This document shows, piece by piece, positions 29,104 to 37,577 of a DNA stretch of 64,000 bases; the first letter of the stretch is position 1, and every line of letters starts with the position of its first letter. The notes under the pieces are model-generated. The model had not been told where the DNA came from. It saw only the letters and a program-made list of their open reading frames with translations, and searched no databases. The position numbers were made by a program, and so were the translations under genes. Origin of the DNA: Tolypothrix campylonemoides VB511288 (lineage in GTDB: Bacteria; Cyanobacteriota; Cyanobacteriia; Cyanobacteriales; Nostocaceae); assembly GCA_000828075.3 (NCBI GenBank), contig JXCB02000001.1, positions 887,670-951,669 on the forward strand, given 5' to 3'.

Positions 29104-29452
29104 GGTTTTAATACGTGAACCAATCAAAACAAATGCGATAGACTACTAAGCTTTGTGCCTTTAATTTGCACAATTTAGCCACAAGAATTTCATTTAAATC
29201 TGGTATGCAAATTATAGGATTTTCAGCTTATTTTGTATTATTGGTAATTGGTCTGAAGTTTAAATTTTTACTGCAATTGTTTCGATAAATAAGCTAATAC
29301 GCGTTGTGCATTAACTTTTTGAGGCAGTCTGAGCGTTAGAAGCCGTCGCTCCAGGCTGCCGTTTCTTTATGATGATATGAATCAGCCAATCGGGAACGAG
29401 CAAATACTTACTTGGTAAGCTTCTAATCATACATATCAGTTTTATTTATAAA

Positions 29453-29482
29453 TTGGACTAATAAAAATAAAAATGTTATAAT
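29453..29482 (+). promoter_or_regulatory. Candidate sigma-70-like promoter for the SDR gene
   Basis: TTGGAC (29453-29458) and a consensus TATAAT (29477-29482) are separated by 18 bases. The expected transcript would start near 29490 and have a leader of about 270 bases. This is a motif match only. Confidence 0.35.
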
Positions 29483-29494
29483 ATGGTTAACTGG

Positions 29495-29531
29495 ATGCTT
29501 TGCTTAAAAAAAGCTCCGTGAAGCAAAGCAT
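29495..29531 (+). promoter_or_regulatory. Stable hairpin at the start of the SDR leader
   Basis: ATGCTTTGCTT (29495-29505) and AAGCAAAGCAT (29521-29531) form a perfect 11-bp stem with a 15-base loop. It begins only about five bases after the expected transcription start of the candidate promoter. It could protect or attenuate the leader, or be a small repeat. Confidence 0.35.
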
Positions 29532-29758
29532 TTCGGAAATTCTAGCCTACCGCAACGGGTGCGCTCCCCTACGGAATTTAAGGTTAGTTATCGTTCACAG
29601 CGATAAATCACCCAAAACAGCTGATATTAAAGTCGGTTAATCACTTCGTTTATGTTGTTATTTGTTATCAGTTAGTAGTTAGTCTTTGAAAATAACTAAT
29701 AATTAACAACTCACAACTCATAATTAACCACTAAAAGCAAATTTATGGAGGTATTGAA

Positions 29759-30529
29759 GTGGTAGCAACGTTCACAGGAAAAGTCGTTCTGGTGACTGGA
29801 GGCGGTTCGGGAATTGGCAGGGCTTCTGCACTAGCATTTGCCAGGGAAGGAGCAAAGGTCGTTGTTGCTGATGTAGCTGTTGAAGCTGGTGAAGAAACAG
29901 TCAGTAAAATCGAGGCAACTTACGGTGAGGCTATCTTCGTTAAGACAGACGTTTCCAAGGCGGCTGAGGTCAAGAAACTGATTAAAAAAACTGTTGAGAC
30001 CTATGGAGCGATCAATTGTGCATTTAACAATGCTGGTATCAAGGGAGTGAGTAGTTCAACGGCTGCCTGCACCGAGGAGAACTGGGATCGAGTGCTCAAT
30101 ATTAATCTTAAGGGTGTGTGGTTGTGCATGAAATACCAAATTCCTTATATGCGGGAACAAGGCGGCGGAGCGATCGTCAATATGTCTGCCGCTGCTGGTT
30201 TGAGTAACTGCCTGGAACGTTTTCCTGCCTACACTGCCAGCAAGAATGCCGTCATAGGACTGACGAAAACCGCCGCCGTTGAATATGCAAAAGCGGGTAT
30301 CCGCATCAACGCATTGTGTCCAGGCTACATCTACACACCAATGGTTGAAAGCGAGATTCATCAAAACCATCAAAACTCTGATTTGAAAGATTTGATGGCT
30401 AATAAAGTCCCTATGGGACGTTGGGGAACCCCAGAAGAAATCGCTGAGATTGCACTTTTTCTGTGTTCAGATATTGCTTCGTATGTCAACGGACATGCAA
30501 TGGTTGTGGATGGTGGTTTAGTCGCATAG
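29759..30529 (+). CDS. Classical short-chain dehydrogenase at the hetN position (not HetN by motif)
   Basis: 256 residues, GTG start with TGGAGG seven bases upstream. All classical SDR elements are present: TGGGSGIG at 13-20, NNAG at 90-93, catalytic Ser143, Tyr158 and Lys162 (YTASK), and a C-terminal NGHAMVVDGG. The gene lies between hglB and hetI, exactly where Anabaena has hetN. HetN carries an RGSGR pentapeptide ahead of the active-site serine, and HetN's patterning activity needs it. Here the equivalent segment reads MREQGGGAIVN, with no RGSGR anywhere in the protein. The overall sequence resembles glucose/3-oxoacyl-type SDRs. It may reduce a keto group on the HGL chain. I do not assign hetN. 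Confidence 0.85.
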   Translation: MVATFTGKVVLVTGGGSGIGRASALAFAREGAKVVVADVAVEAGEETVSKIEATYGEAIFVKTDVSKAAEVKKLIKKTVETYGAINCAFNNAGIKGVSSSTAACTEENWDRVLNINLKGVWLCMKYQIPYMREQGGGAIVNMSAAAGLSNCLERFPAYTASKNAVIGLTKTAAVEYAKAGIRINALCPGYIYTPMVESEIHQNHQNSDLKDLMANKVPMGRWGTPEEIAEIALFLCSDIASYVNGHAMVVDGGLVA

Positions 30530-30612
30530 TCAGAAATGAAATCATTCATGCAGGACAACAGAAAGTTTGGCAGATGTGCAGACCCTGTTTTCCCAAATAT
30601 AATCTTTTGGGG

Positions 30613-30651
30613 TCTTGAGAGTGCTTCAATGATTGGGTGAGGTTCTCAAGA
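30613..30651. terminator. Inverted repeat between convergent SDR and hetI genes
   Basis: TCTTGAGA (30613-30620) and TCTCAAGA (30644-30651) are perfect 8-bp arms with a 23-base loop, overlapping the 3' end of neither gene on the plus side. No long T-run follows. A bidirectional terminator is plausible from its position only. Confidence 0.3.
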
Positions 30652-31371
30652 TTAATACTGCCAGCATCTTAACTGCAAGCCACTACCCTCTACAGCAACA
30701 GCTGCAACAGAATTGTCAGCTGGTACTAACTCAAGCAAGCTCCATTTTTCCTCTGTCTTTAGCTGTGCTGGTTGTCCTGGAGTGAGGGAAACCTCTATTT
30801 GCTCGAGTTGAGCAAGTCCTACTCCAGTTGCTTTTAAATATGCTTCTTTGCAAGTCCAGTAGCGGAAAAATACTTCTTGCATTTTGTTAGGAGGAAGCCC
30901 ACACATCACTGTATATTCCCCAGGTGAAAAGTATCGTTTAGCAAGGGCAAGAACGTCAGAAATCGGGCGGATGTATTCTAGGTCTACTCCTACTAGGCGA
31001 TCGCAAGTTACTGCACACAAAGCTAACCCAACTGAGTGAGTCAAGTTAAACGATAGTTTACTATCAGCAAACGTATCAGCTAACACTGGTTTCCCAGAGG
31101 ATTCATAACAAAACTGCAATTGTTGCGCCTCGACACCCAAGTAGCGACCCAATATAGTTCGCAGTATACCTCGACCAGCAATAAAACGCTGCCGATGCTG
31201 TTCTTTATAGAAACGCTTTGCTCGACAAACTTCGTCGCTGGAGAGGGTTGCTACCAAATGTTGCAACTGTGCTTCTGGTCTGTCAAGGTCAATTCGCCAG
31301 ACATGAACTTCATCCTGCAACAAAGTTAAATCTGCCGATGCAGGCAGCCACAAATGATTTTCAACAGTCAT
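30652..31371 (-). CDS. hetI: 4'-phosphopantetheinyl transferase HetI
   Basis: 239 residues of the Sfp type. The magnesium-binding GVDLEYI (Asp130, Glu132) and the WTCKEAYLK motif (172-180) are intact, as is the N-terminal RFIAGRGILR substrate segment. It transfers phosphopantetheine from CoA to the serine of carrier proteins. It probably activates the two HglE ACPs and the HetM ACP, and possibly all other carriers in the cell, as many cyanobacteria have a single such enzyme. It is convergent with the SDR gene, as hetI is with hetN in Anabaena. Confidence 0.95.
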   Translation of the reverse strand: MTVENHLWLPASADLTLLQDEVHVWRIDLDRPEAQLQHLVATLSSDEVCRAKRFYKEQHRQRFIAGRGILRTILGRYLGVEAQQLQFCYESSGKPVLADTFADSKLSFNLTHSVGLALCAVTCDRLVGVDLEYIRPISDVLALAKRYFSPGEYTVMCGLPPNKMQEVFFRYWTCKEAYLKATGVGLAQLEQIEVSLTPGQPAQLKTEEKWSLLELVPADNSVAAVAVEGSGLQLRCWQY

Positions 31372-32067
31372 TGAGTCACGCAGTAATAGTTAGCTAATGC
31401 CTGAATTTAGATACCTAAATTTTGAGAGGATTGGTGTTAACAGCGGTGTTCTTCCGCTATGAACGATCGCCCCCTACTCATTGTGCGGTAATTTACCACT
31501 CTCACGACAATATGTAGACGAGGCAGTGCGTTGCGGTGAATCCAGTCCTGCACGCGGGTTTCCCGCCGTAGGGAACTGGTGTTCGCGTAGCGTGCCGTTC
31601 GCCGTAAGGCGTGGCGTCAGCCATAGGCATACCCGAAGGGAGCCAGCATTGTTCGCGTAGCGTGGCACGCAGTGCCACAGACGGAGAAGCCAGTGCAGGT
31701 GACTGGCCGTTGGGGTTTCCCCCGTTGTAGACGCCCGAAGGGCGGCTTCCCCCAGGGTAGCAACTGCCGTGATGTGTGGATTTATCCGTCATTCCTCTCG
31801 TTTAGGCTTTTATCGGAAAGCCCCAATCTCACACTCAAATCAATGGTCTAACGGTGTTGTCGCTTTTTCCAACAGATAGAAGAAAAAGTGCGTTGTCAAA
31901 ATCGGTTTTGCTTTTTGACTTTCCCGTTATTATATAACTTTATGACCTGATTCCGATAGTCTCCTTGTAAGCGATTCTTAACTATTTTCAGACTTTTCTT
32001 GTTGAAGGGACAAGGGGGACAAGGGAGAGAGGGTAGAATGTATGAAGCCTTGGTATAAGAAGCGATT
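31372..32067. other. Intergenic region with clustered palindromic repeats
   Basis: About 700 bases between hetI and cbiG-cobJ. The segment 31540-31770 is packed with short palindromes such as GTTCGCGTAGCGTG (twice), GTTCGCCGTAAGGCGTGGCG, GGCACGCAGTGCC and GCCCGAAGGGC, typical of cyanobacterial interspersed repeats. Open frames over it (31474-31668 and 31502-31792, minus) are composed of repeats and are not called. Confidence 0.6.
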
Positions 32068-33867
32068 TTATGGAGTTTTGCGTTCATCATATCGACGGGG
32101 AGTGTAGACCCAAACGCTACCATCGCACCGCTGAATCATCCGGGTTTTGCTTGACCCAACAAGAATGACTGTCCGCATATCAGCAAGTTCTGGTGCTAAA
32201 TCTTCCAAAGTGTAAACCTCAACAGATTCTCCATCCCTGCCAAGGTTGCGGGCAAGTACCACGGTCGTCTCAGGATGTCTGTAACGCAGTAATATATTTC
32301 GTGTCTCTGCTAGTTGCCAAAGGCGCTGCTTAGATACTGGATTATAAAAAGCAATCACGAAATCAGCTTGGGCAGCAGCAGTAATTCGCTGTTCGATAAT
32401 TGACCACGGCTTCAAAATGTCAGACAGGGAGATGGCGCAGAAGTCATGACCAAGCGGTGCACCAATCTTTGCCGCCGCTGCTTGCATCGCGGAAATACCC
32501 GGTGCGACTTGAATTTCGATACCTTGCCATTCTGGTTTTGCCTCTCGGTCAAACACTTCAAAGACTGCTGCTGCCATTGCATAAATACCGGGATCACCAG
32601 AGGATACCACCGCCACAAAACGCCCCTCTGCGGCTAAATCCAGCGCCATCCGCGCCCGTGCAAGTTCTTCCCGGTTGTCGGACTCATGCCGCCGTTTGTC
32701 GTTGCCAAGAAAACCCAATAATCCTAAGTACGTAGAATAACCTACTAAATCAGTGGCATTACGTAAAATTTCTTTGACTTCCGGCGACATCCAATCGCTT
32801 GCTCCGGGTCCTGTGCCAATTATTGCCAAGCGACCACGTGGTTTCCCTGTGGTGTTGATATCGATAGGTAGGGGTGCAAGTGCGATCGCACAGTTAAAGT
32901 CGGATAATTGCCGTTGCATAACCAACCGCCCAGAGGAAGCCGCTAATGCGATCGCTACTGCCCCATCTGCGGTATTGTTTTGCGACATAGCAGCGGCAAT
33001 CTCATCGGTTGTAAAGAAGCGAATAGGCACGTTGAGCGCGTCGGCAATTGCTTGTAAAGCTGGATTGGCAGCATCAAGGGTACTGGCAAAGACTCCGGCA
33101 ATGGATGCTGGGGCTAACTCAGCATCAGCCAGCATTTGCTGCACAAGGGCGATTTCCTCGGAACCCCACCCCCTGCCCCTCCCCGCAAGCGAGGAGGGGT
33201 GCTGGAAGCGGGGTGAGGTGCTACTTACTCCAATCGCCACCGTTGCTGGGTGATAGACAAGGCGGGTTGAGGTGGAAACGACTGGCTTTTCTGTAATTTG
33301 TATGACTCTTTCTGCATTTTGGTCGATAGGCAACGAACTATTTCTTAACCAAGGTGCATCACCCTCTAACCTCACGGAATGTCCCGCCAACAAGTCGGAC
33401 ATGAAAGATTTGGCGTATTCGGGGTTCGCCAGACGGTATCCTACTGGGGGATCTTCCAGTGCGATGCCAAACCGGATGTCACCTGTAGTTGTGATGGCAG
33501 GTTTGACATCCAGTACGCTGGCTATTTGGCGTGCCAAATTATTTACACCATTGAGTCCGCCCAAAAGTGGCACGACTGCACTACCATCTTCGGCGACTGC
33601 GAGAACTGGGGGTTCTTGTCGCTTGTTGGCAAGCAGTGGCGCGAGGGTTCTGATCAGAATACCTGTAGCACAAATGCCAATGATAGGTGTTCCATTGGCA
33701 AATAACTCCCGCAGTGTCGTTCCAAACTCAGTAAAAGTGACATCCACATCAGAAGTGCGACCCGCCAGCCCGTATAACTGCGCTCCTGGCAAGACACTGA
33801 TAATTTTTTTTGCTACGGAGATGCTGTTTTGACCTAGCATCACAACGGCGGGTGCGATTTTGATCAT
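32068..33867 (-). CDS. cobJ: CbiG-CobJ fusion (precorrin-3B C17-methyltransferase)
   Basis: 599 residues. The first about 335 are CbiG-like: GICATGILIRTLAPLL, LGGLNGVNNLAR and the C-terminal ASTLDAANPALQAIA. The rest is a CobJ/CbiH methyltransferase starting RLAIIGTGPGASDWMSPEV and carrying VSSGDPGIYAMAAAV. CobJ methylates C17 and contracts the corrin ring, while CbiG opens the delta-lactone formed in the cobalt-early route. The fused form is usual in cyanobacteria. Residues about 216-234 between the two CbiG parts are encoded by a GC-rich palindromic repeat. It is the most promoter-distal of the minus-strand cob genes, separated from cobI by a gene on the other strand. Confidence 0.92.
   Translation of the reverse strand: MIKIAPAVVMLGQNSISVAKKIISVLPGAQLYGLAGRTSDVDVTFTEFGTTLRELFANGTPIIGICATGILIRTLAPLLANKRQEPPVLAVAEDGSAVVPLLGGLNGVNNLARQIASVLDVKPAITTTGDIRFGIALEDPPVGYRLANPEYAKSFMSDLLAGHSVRLEGDAPWLRNSSLPIDQNAERVIQITEKPVVSTSTRLVYHPATVAIGVSSTSPRFQHPSSLAGRGRGWGSEEIALVQQMLADAELAPASIAGVFASTLDAANPALQAIADALNVPIRFFTTDEIAAAMSQNNTADGAVAIALAASSGRLVMQRQLSDFNCAIALAPLPIDINTTGKPRGRLAIIGTGPGASDWMSPEVKEILRNATDLVGYSTYLGLLGFLGNDKRRHESDNREELARARMALDLAAEGRFVAVVSSGDPGIYAMAAAVFEVFDREAKPEWQGIEIQVAPGISAMQAAAAKIGAPLGHDFCAISLSDILKPWSIIEQRITAAAQADFVIAFYNPVSKQRLWQLAETRNILLRYRHPETTVVLARNLGRDGESVEVYTLEDLAPELADMRTVILVGSSKTRMIQRCDGSVWVYTPRRYDERKTP
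33164..33218. repeat. GC-rich palindromic repeat inserted in frame in cbiG-cobJ
   Basis: CCCCACCCCCTGCCCCTCC and GGAGGGGTGCTGGAAGCGGGG form nested inverted repeats of the 683-740 family. It is translated as a Ser/Leu/Arg/Gly linker within the CbiG part, between its N- and C-terminal domains. Confidence 0.7.
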
Positions 33868-33950
33868 AGGACTGTAGTGGAAGTTAGTAGCTTTTTGTCG
33901 TTCCTAAATAGAACATTAGTACCATATGTGAAGTACTAAACGGAGCTTTT

Positions 33951-34391
33951 ATGAAGCCACAGCTTAATATCATTACCCTTGGAGTCACTAGTTTACAACG
34001 CTCTCTCCAGTTTTACAGCGACGGCTTAGGATGGCGACCATCTAGCGCCAGCCAGGGTGATATCGTCTTTTTCAAATTAGGCACAGTTGTGCTAGCACTT
34101 TACCCACGAGAAAAGTTGGCAGAAGATGCAAGGGTCAGTCCATTTGGTCAGGGATTCTCTGGCTTTACCCTTGCATACAATACTACGAGTAAAGAAGAGG
34201 TTGATGAAATACTCAAGCTGGCAGAAAGTGTAGGCGCAACAATTGCTAAGCAAGCGGAAAATGTCTTTTGGGGTGGTTACAGTGGTTACTTTACAGATCC
34301 AGATGGGTATCTCTGGGAAGTTGCTTGGAATCCATTTTTTGAACTGAGTGAAGATGGTAGCTTAGTACTGCCATCACCAGAATCCTTGTGA
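33951..34391 (+). CDS. VOC-family (glyoxalase/bleomycin resistance type) protein
   Basis: 146 residues with two beta-alpha-beta-beta-beta halves. The start LNIITLGVTSLQRSLQFYSDGLGW and end YSGYFTDPDGYLWEVAWNP are the family's hallmark. The C-terminal Glu of LWEVAW is a likely metal ligand. The family includes glyoxalases, dioxygenases and resistance proteins; nothing here decides among them. It lies on the plus strand between cobJ and cobI, breaking the cob gene series. AACGGAG precedes ATG 33951. Confidence 0.85.
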   Translation: MKPQLNIITLGVTSLQRSLQFYSDGLGWRPSSASQGDIVFFKLGTVVLALYPREKLAEDARVSPFGQGFSGFTLAYNTTSKEEVDEILKLAESVGATIAKQAENVFWGGYSGYFTDPDGYLWEVAWNPFFELSEDGSLVLPSPESL

Positions 34392-34496
34392 ACTAAGTAC
34401 AGCATTTTATAAATCCGTAGCGTTTCTTTCGCCCAACTAGTAAGGCTGAAGCGGCTCGTGATTCGTTACGAACTTATGAAATTCTATACTAAGAAT

Positions 34497-34524
34497 CCCC
34501 CACGTTCTACGCGTGGGGAGTGCC
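34497..34524. repeat. CCCCCACG...CGTGGGG hairpin, possible IS200/IS605 end remnant
   Basis: CCCCACG and CGTGGGG enclose a TTCTACG-type loop, followed by AGTGCC. Similar hairpins are found at the right ends of IS200/IS605-type elements in cyanobacteria. No transposase or TnpB gene is present. It might instead serve as the 3' end structure of the convergent VOC and cobI transcripts. Confidence 0.35.
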
Positions 34525-34531
34525 AATTTAC

Positions 34532-35236
34532 CTATAAATGACTCTTACTCGGCACCAGAACCATCGAAAAGTAAGGCACTTGGGCTGGATCTACGTCATC
34601 CAAAGGCATGGTTCGCTGGTTTGCCATTGTCCCTCGCTCTATGTAACGCGCCCGTGATGCCAGACCTAATTTATACAACGCATCAGAAACTTTCGTGAAA
34701 TGCCGCTGCAGTTTGATAATAGCGGCAGCATCAGCATTTAACAATTGTGCTTCCAAAACTTCGGCTGGCAGGGTGGCTGGCAGTACACTGAAAATATCGT
34801 TTCGGTAACTTAGGGGGACTCCTAATGCTGAAGCACATCCCATCGGTGAAGAAACCCCTGGCACGACTTCTGTTTCAAACTGGTCAGACAGACGCGTGAA
34901 TACGTACATGAACGAGCCGTAAAATAATGGATCGCCCTCGCACAGGACTACCACATCCCGTCCGGCGGCAAGATGTTCAGCAATCGGGGTGACAACCTGG
35001 TCATAAACCGGTTGTGCTGCATACGGGTCAAGAGCACGTGGAAGGTGATATTTTACCTCGATTTGATTGCCTGGGAGATATTGGGCGACGATACCTCTAG
35101 CAATACTCTCTTTATCTTCTGCGGATTGATAAGCAAGAACTGGGCAAGAACGTAATAACCGCAGTGCTTTTAACGTTAAAAGTTCCGGATCACCTGGACC
35201 TACTCCAACTCCATAAAGACGACCTTTTGCCATCAT
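34532..35236 (-). CDS. cobI: Precorrin-2 C20-methyltransferase
   Basis: 234 residues. The tetrapyrrole methylase start GVGPGDPELLTLKALRLL and the VVLCEGDPLFYGSFMYV motif define CobI/CbiL. It uses SAM to methylate C20 of precorrin-2, committing the tetrapyrrole to corrin synthesis. Its ATG overlaps the cobH stop by four bases (35233-35236), so the two are translationally coupled. Confidence 0.93.
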   Translation of the reverse strand: MMAKGRLYGVGVGPGDPELLTLKALRLLRSCPVLAYQSAEDKESIARGIVAQYLPGNQIEVKYHLPRALDPYAAQPVYDQVVTPIAEHLAAGRDVVVLCEGDPLFYGSFMYVFTRLSDQFETEVVPGVSSPMGCASALGVPLSYRNDIFSVLPATLPAEVLEAQLLNADAAAIIKLQRHFTKVSDALYKLGLASRARYIERGTMANQRTMPLDDVDPAQVPYFSMVLVPSKSHL

Positions 35237-35862
35237 TCTTCCTCCGTTGCTAAAGCGTTAACTGCAGCAGCGGTAATGGCACTTCCACCCCGCCGACCAT
35301 GCAATGTTATAAATGGGACACCACGACTATCTGCTGCCAGTGCGGCTTTTGATTCTGCTGCCCCCACGAACCCAACCGGAAACCCTAGAATCAGCGCTGG
35401 TTTTGGTGCCCCAGCATCTAGCATTTCCAGTAATCGGAACAAGGCAGTCGGTGCATTGCCAATTGCGACCACTGCCCCTTCTAACTTTGGTAGCCACAAT
35501 TCCAAGGCAGCTGCAGAACGGGTAGTACCAAGTTTTTGGGCAAGTTCTGGCACTTCTGGATCATTGAGGGTACAAATCACCCCATTGTCTGCTGGCAGTC
35601 GCCGCCGCGTAATTCCTTCTGCTACCATCCGGCAATCACACAGAATTGGTGCCGCTGCTGCTAAAGCTGTACGCCCAGATACCACAGCTGTTGGTGCAGC
35701 TGCGATATCATCAACAATATCTGTCATGCCGCAAGCATGAATCAGACGTACGGCAACCTTCGCGACATCCGGGGCAAGCACAGACAGGTTTGCCTCTGAG
35801 CGAATAGTGGCAAAGGATTGGCGATATATTTCGTTACCATCTCGAATGTAGTCAATAGTCAT
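35233..35862 (-). CDS. cobH: Precorrin-8X methylmutase
   Basis: 209 residues of the CobH/CbiC family. It moves the C11 methyl group to C12 to give hydrogenobyrinate. The conserved His42 in LIHACGM is the catalytic residue of the family. GNAPTALFRLLE and GFPVGFVGAAESK are further signatures. It overlaps cobI by four bases and follows cobG by 13 bases, so cobG-cobH-cobI form one transcription unit behind the cobalamin riboswitch. Confidence 0.94.
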   Translation of the reverse strand: MTIDYIRDGNEIYRQSFATIRSEANLSVLAPDVAKVAVRLIHACGMTDIVDDIAAAPTAVVSGRTALAAAAPILCDCRMVAEGITRRRLPADNGVICTLNDPEVPELAQKLGTTRSAAALELWLPKLEGAVVAIGNAPTALFRLLEMLDAGAPKPALILGFPVGFVGAAESKAALAADSRGVPFITLHGRRGGSAITAAAVNALATEEE

Positions 35863-35875
35863 TTGTCCCTAGTCC

Positions 35876-37507
35876 CTAGTCCCTCAGATCCCCTTGCTCA
35901 AACAACCGTTGCAAATCTTCAACAGCATATCGGTTAGCGAATTGCCCAAATGATTCATTGGGAGTAGCACGTTTTGCCATATAGATTTGCAGCATCCGTT
36001 CTAGCAATAGGCATAATTCTGGAAACGATACTAAACTGTAAACTTCTCGTCCAAATTTCTCGTTGCTGTCACCATCACCCACGTAGATTTTATAACCTTC
36101 CACCGTTTCCCCCTCCTGCTCAATACTGACACCTAGAAGGGTAATATCGCTTCTACTGTGTTGGGCACAGGATTTTTCGCAACCTGTGAAGTGAGTGTTA
36201 ACTGGTTGGTCGAGAGTGAGGCAACTATCGAGATACTTAGCTAGTGCCAAGGCGTGACCTTTGGTATCTGTTGCTGAAGACGCACATCCCGTATTGCCAG
36301 CACAGGCGACTAAGGCGCTGCAAATGTTGGTTGCAGACCAATGCAATCCTAAGTTTTCTATTTGACTTTGTGCTTGAGGAATCCATTGTTGGGGAATATC
36401 TGATATGAGAAGGTTTTGCCAAGGCGTCAGCCGAAGAGTACCAGTGCCGTAGGTTTCAGCAATATCCGCTAGACCACGCATTTGCCAAGTTTCCAATTTA
36501 CCAACGGGTAGCACAACACCAATGTAGGATAGTCCTTGCTGTCGTTGGGGATGAACACCTATGTGTTGATATCTGTTTATGGTAGAGACGTTGCATCCAA
36601 GAGTTCTACATCTGTCCACGTCACTCGATATTGGAGAAAACTGCCGCAATCGATAAGGAAGATGATGCTCAACTTCTTGGAAAAATCTTTCAATGCCTAA
36701 ATCGTTCAAAACTTCCCACAGACGGGGCTGGCGGGATTTGCGATGGGGAATTATCTTCTCAGACCGAGTTGCCTTCATAGGTATCACCTCACCCCCGCCC
36801 CTCTCCTTACCAAGGAGAGGGGTGCCCGAAGGGCGGGGTGAGGTTTTTGAACCCAACTTACTATCAGTCCCTACTCCCAAATGTTGCAAATAAACTTTCG
36901 CCAATGCAGCCACGACTTCTAGACATTCCTCTGGTTGCAGGAGAATGCCTGTATCAATGAATGGTTCAACCTGCGATACACCTAAATTCAACTTGAGGCG
37001 AAAGTAAACGTTTGTACCAAGCATGACAGCGGTTAGGGCAATATCATTGAGGCGATCGCCTATCGACACAGAACCACCGCCATCAAAAGCAACGCTAAAT
37101 TTTGGTGAAAGTGGTGCTAGCTCCGCGTGAGTAGCAATATAATTATCCCATTCGCGGATGAACGGTCGAGTATCAATTAATTCGTATGGGTCAATGCCTG
37201 CTGTAGGACTACCCATGATGTTTCGCAGATGGTCAACCTCTGGAAGACTTGAAGCTATGCCAATTTCCTGCAAGACTCTCAAAACATGAGCGGTGATTTC
37301 CTTGCGGATTTCACGCACTTGGAGGTTGGCACGATTGGTAATATGAACATAGCCAGTTCCAAACTCGTCAGCTAAGTCAGCTATGACACAACACTGCTGG
37401 CTAGAAAGTATTCCTCCAGGTATGCGGATGCGAGATAATATACCGTCTCGCGCGGACGTTCCATAAAAAAGACCAGGACAACTAACAAAATCACACGGTA
37501 ATGACAC
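35876..37507 (-). CDS. cobG: Precorrin-3B synthase CobG (corrected start)
   Basis: About 543 residues of the nitrite/sulfite reductase-like fold with duplicated ferrodoxin-like halves. HITNRANLQVR and the cluster cysteines in ACAGNTGCASSATDT and FTGCEKSCAQ are visible, giving a [4Fe-4S]/siroheme-like centre. CobG forms precorrin-3B using oxygen. The frame is open to ATG 37582, but that ATG lies in the 3' strand of the riboswitch closing stem. GTG 37507 follows AAGGAG (37516-37521) with eight bases between, and the homologous part (FVSCPGLFYGTSARDGIL) begins just after it. Residues about 221-240 are encoded by a GC-rich repeat. Confidence 0.9.
   Translation of the reverse strand: MSLPCDFVSCPGLFYGTSARDGILSRIRIPGGILSSQQCCVIADLADEFGTGYVHITNRANLQVREIRKEITAHVLRVLQEIGIASSLPEVDHLRNIMGSPTAGIDPYELIDTRPFIREWDNYIATHAELAPLSPKFSVAFDGGGSVSIGDRLNDIALTAVMLGTNVYFRLKLNLGVSQVEPFIDTGILLQPEECLEVVAALAKVYLQHLGVGTDSKLGSKTSPRPSGTPLLGKERGGGEVIPMKATRSEKIIPHRKSRQPRLWEVLNDLGIERFFQEVEHHLPYRLRQFSPISSDVDRCRTLGCNVSTINRYQHIGVHPQRQQGLSYIGVVLPVGKLETWQMRGLADIAETYGTGTLRLTPWQNLLISDIPQQWIPQAQSQIENLGLHWSATNICSALVACAGNTGCASSATDTKGHALALAKYLDSCLTLDQPVNTHFTGCEKSCAQHSRSDITLLGVSIEQEGETVEGYKIYVGDGDSNEKFGREVYSLVSFPELCLLLERMLQIYMAKRATPNESFGQFANRYAVEDLQRLFEQGDLRD
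36785..36844. repeat. GC-rich palindromic repeat inserted in frame in cobG
   Basis: ACCTCACCCCCGCCCCTCTCC and GGAGAGGGGTGCCCGAAGGGC, then GGGGTGAGG, match the 683-740 family almost base for base at the arms. It is translated in the linker between the two halves of CobG. Confidence 0.75.
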
Positions 37508-37577
37508 GCCTGCAACTCCTTCCCTGTGCGACGCAGGGAGCAGATAAGAACTGTGTCCGGAAGACACCCTTAGAGTT
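37508..37577 (-). promoter_or_regulatory. Expression platform of the cobalamin riboswitch
   Basis: Reading the minus strand, CTCCCTG and CAGGGAAGGAG form a hairpin that draws in the cobG Shine-Dalgarno AAGGAG. This would block ribosome binding and fits control of translation initiation by vitamin B12. No terminator T-run follows, so transcription attenuation is less likely. Confidence 0.55.

Larger units (their letters stand above)
28888..29758. other. 0.87-kb intergenic region upstream of the SDR gene
   Basis: I see no gene. It contains GCGTTAGCGTAGCGTCTCCGG repeat words near 28956-28977, a perfect hairpin at 29072-29103, a candidate promoter at 29453-29482 and an 11-bp stem at 29495-29531. 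I looked for a decayed hetN here and found none. The region separates hglB from the SDR enough for independent transcription. Confidence 0.5.

Noticed and set aside
29759-30529. Naming the SDR hetN from its position
   Set aside because: RGSGR is absent, and the Rossmann and C-terminal motifs are those of another SDR group.
31474-31792. Two overlapping minus-strand frames after hetI
   Set aside because: They are translations of clustered short palindromes. Arg/Gly/Pro composition without any fold pattern.
33272-33832. 186-residue plus-strand frame antisense to cbiG-cobJ
   Set aside because: Mirror frame of a strongly coding gene.
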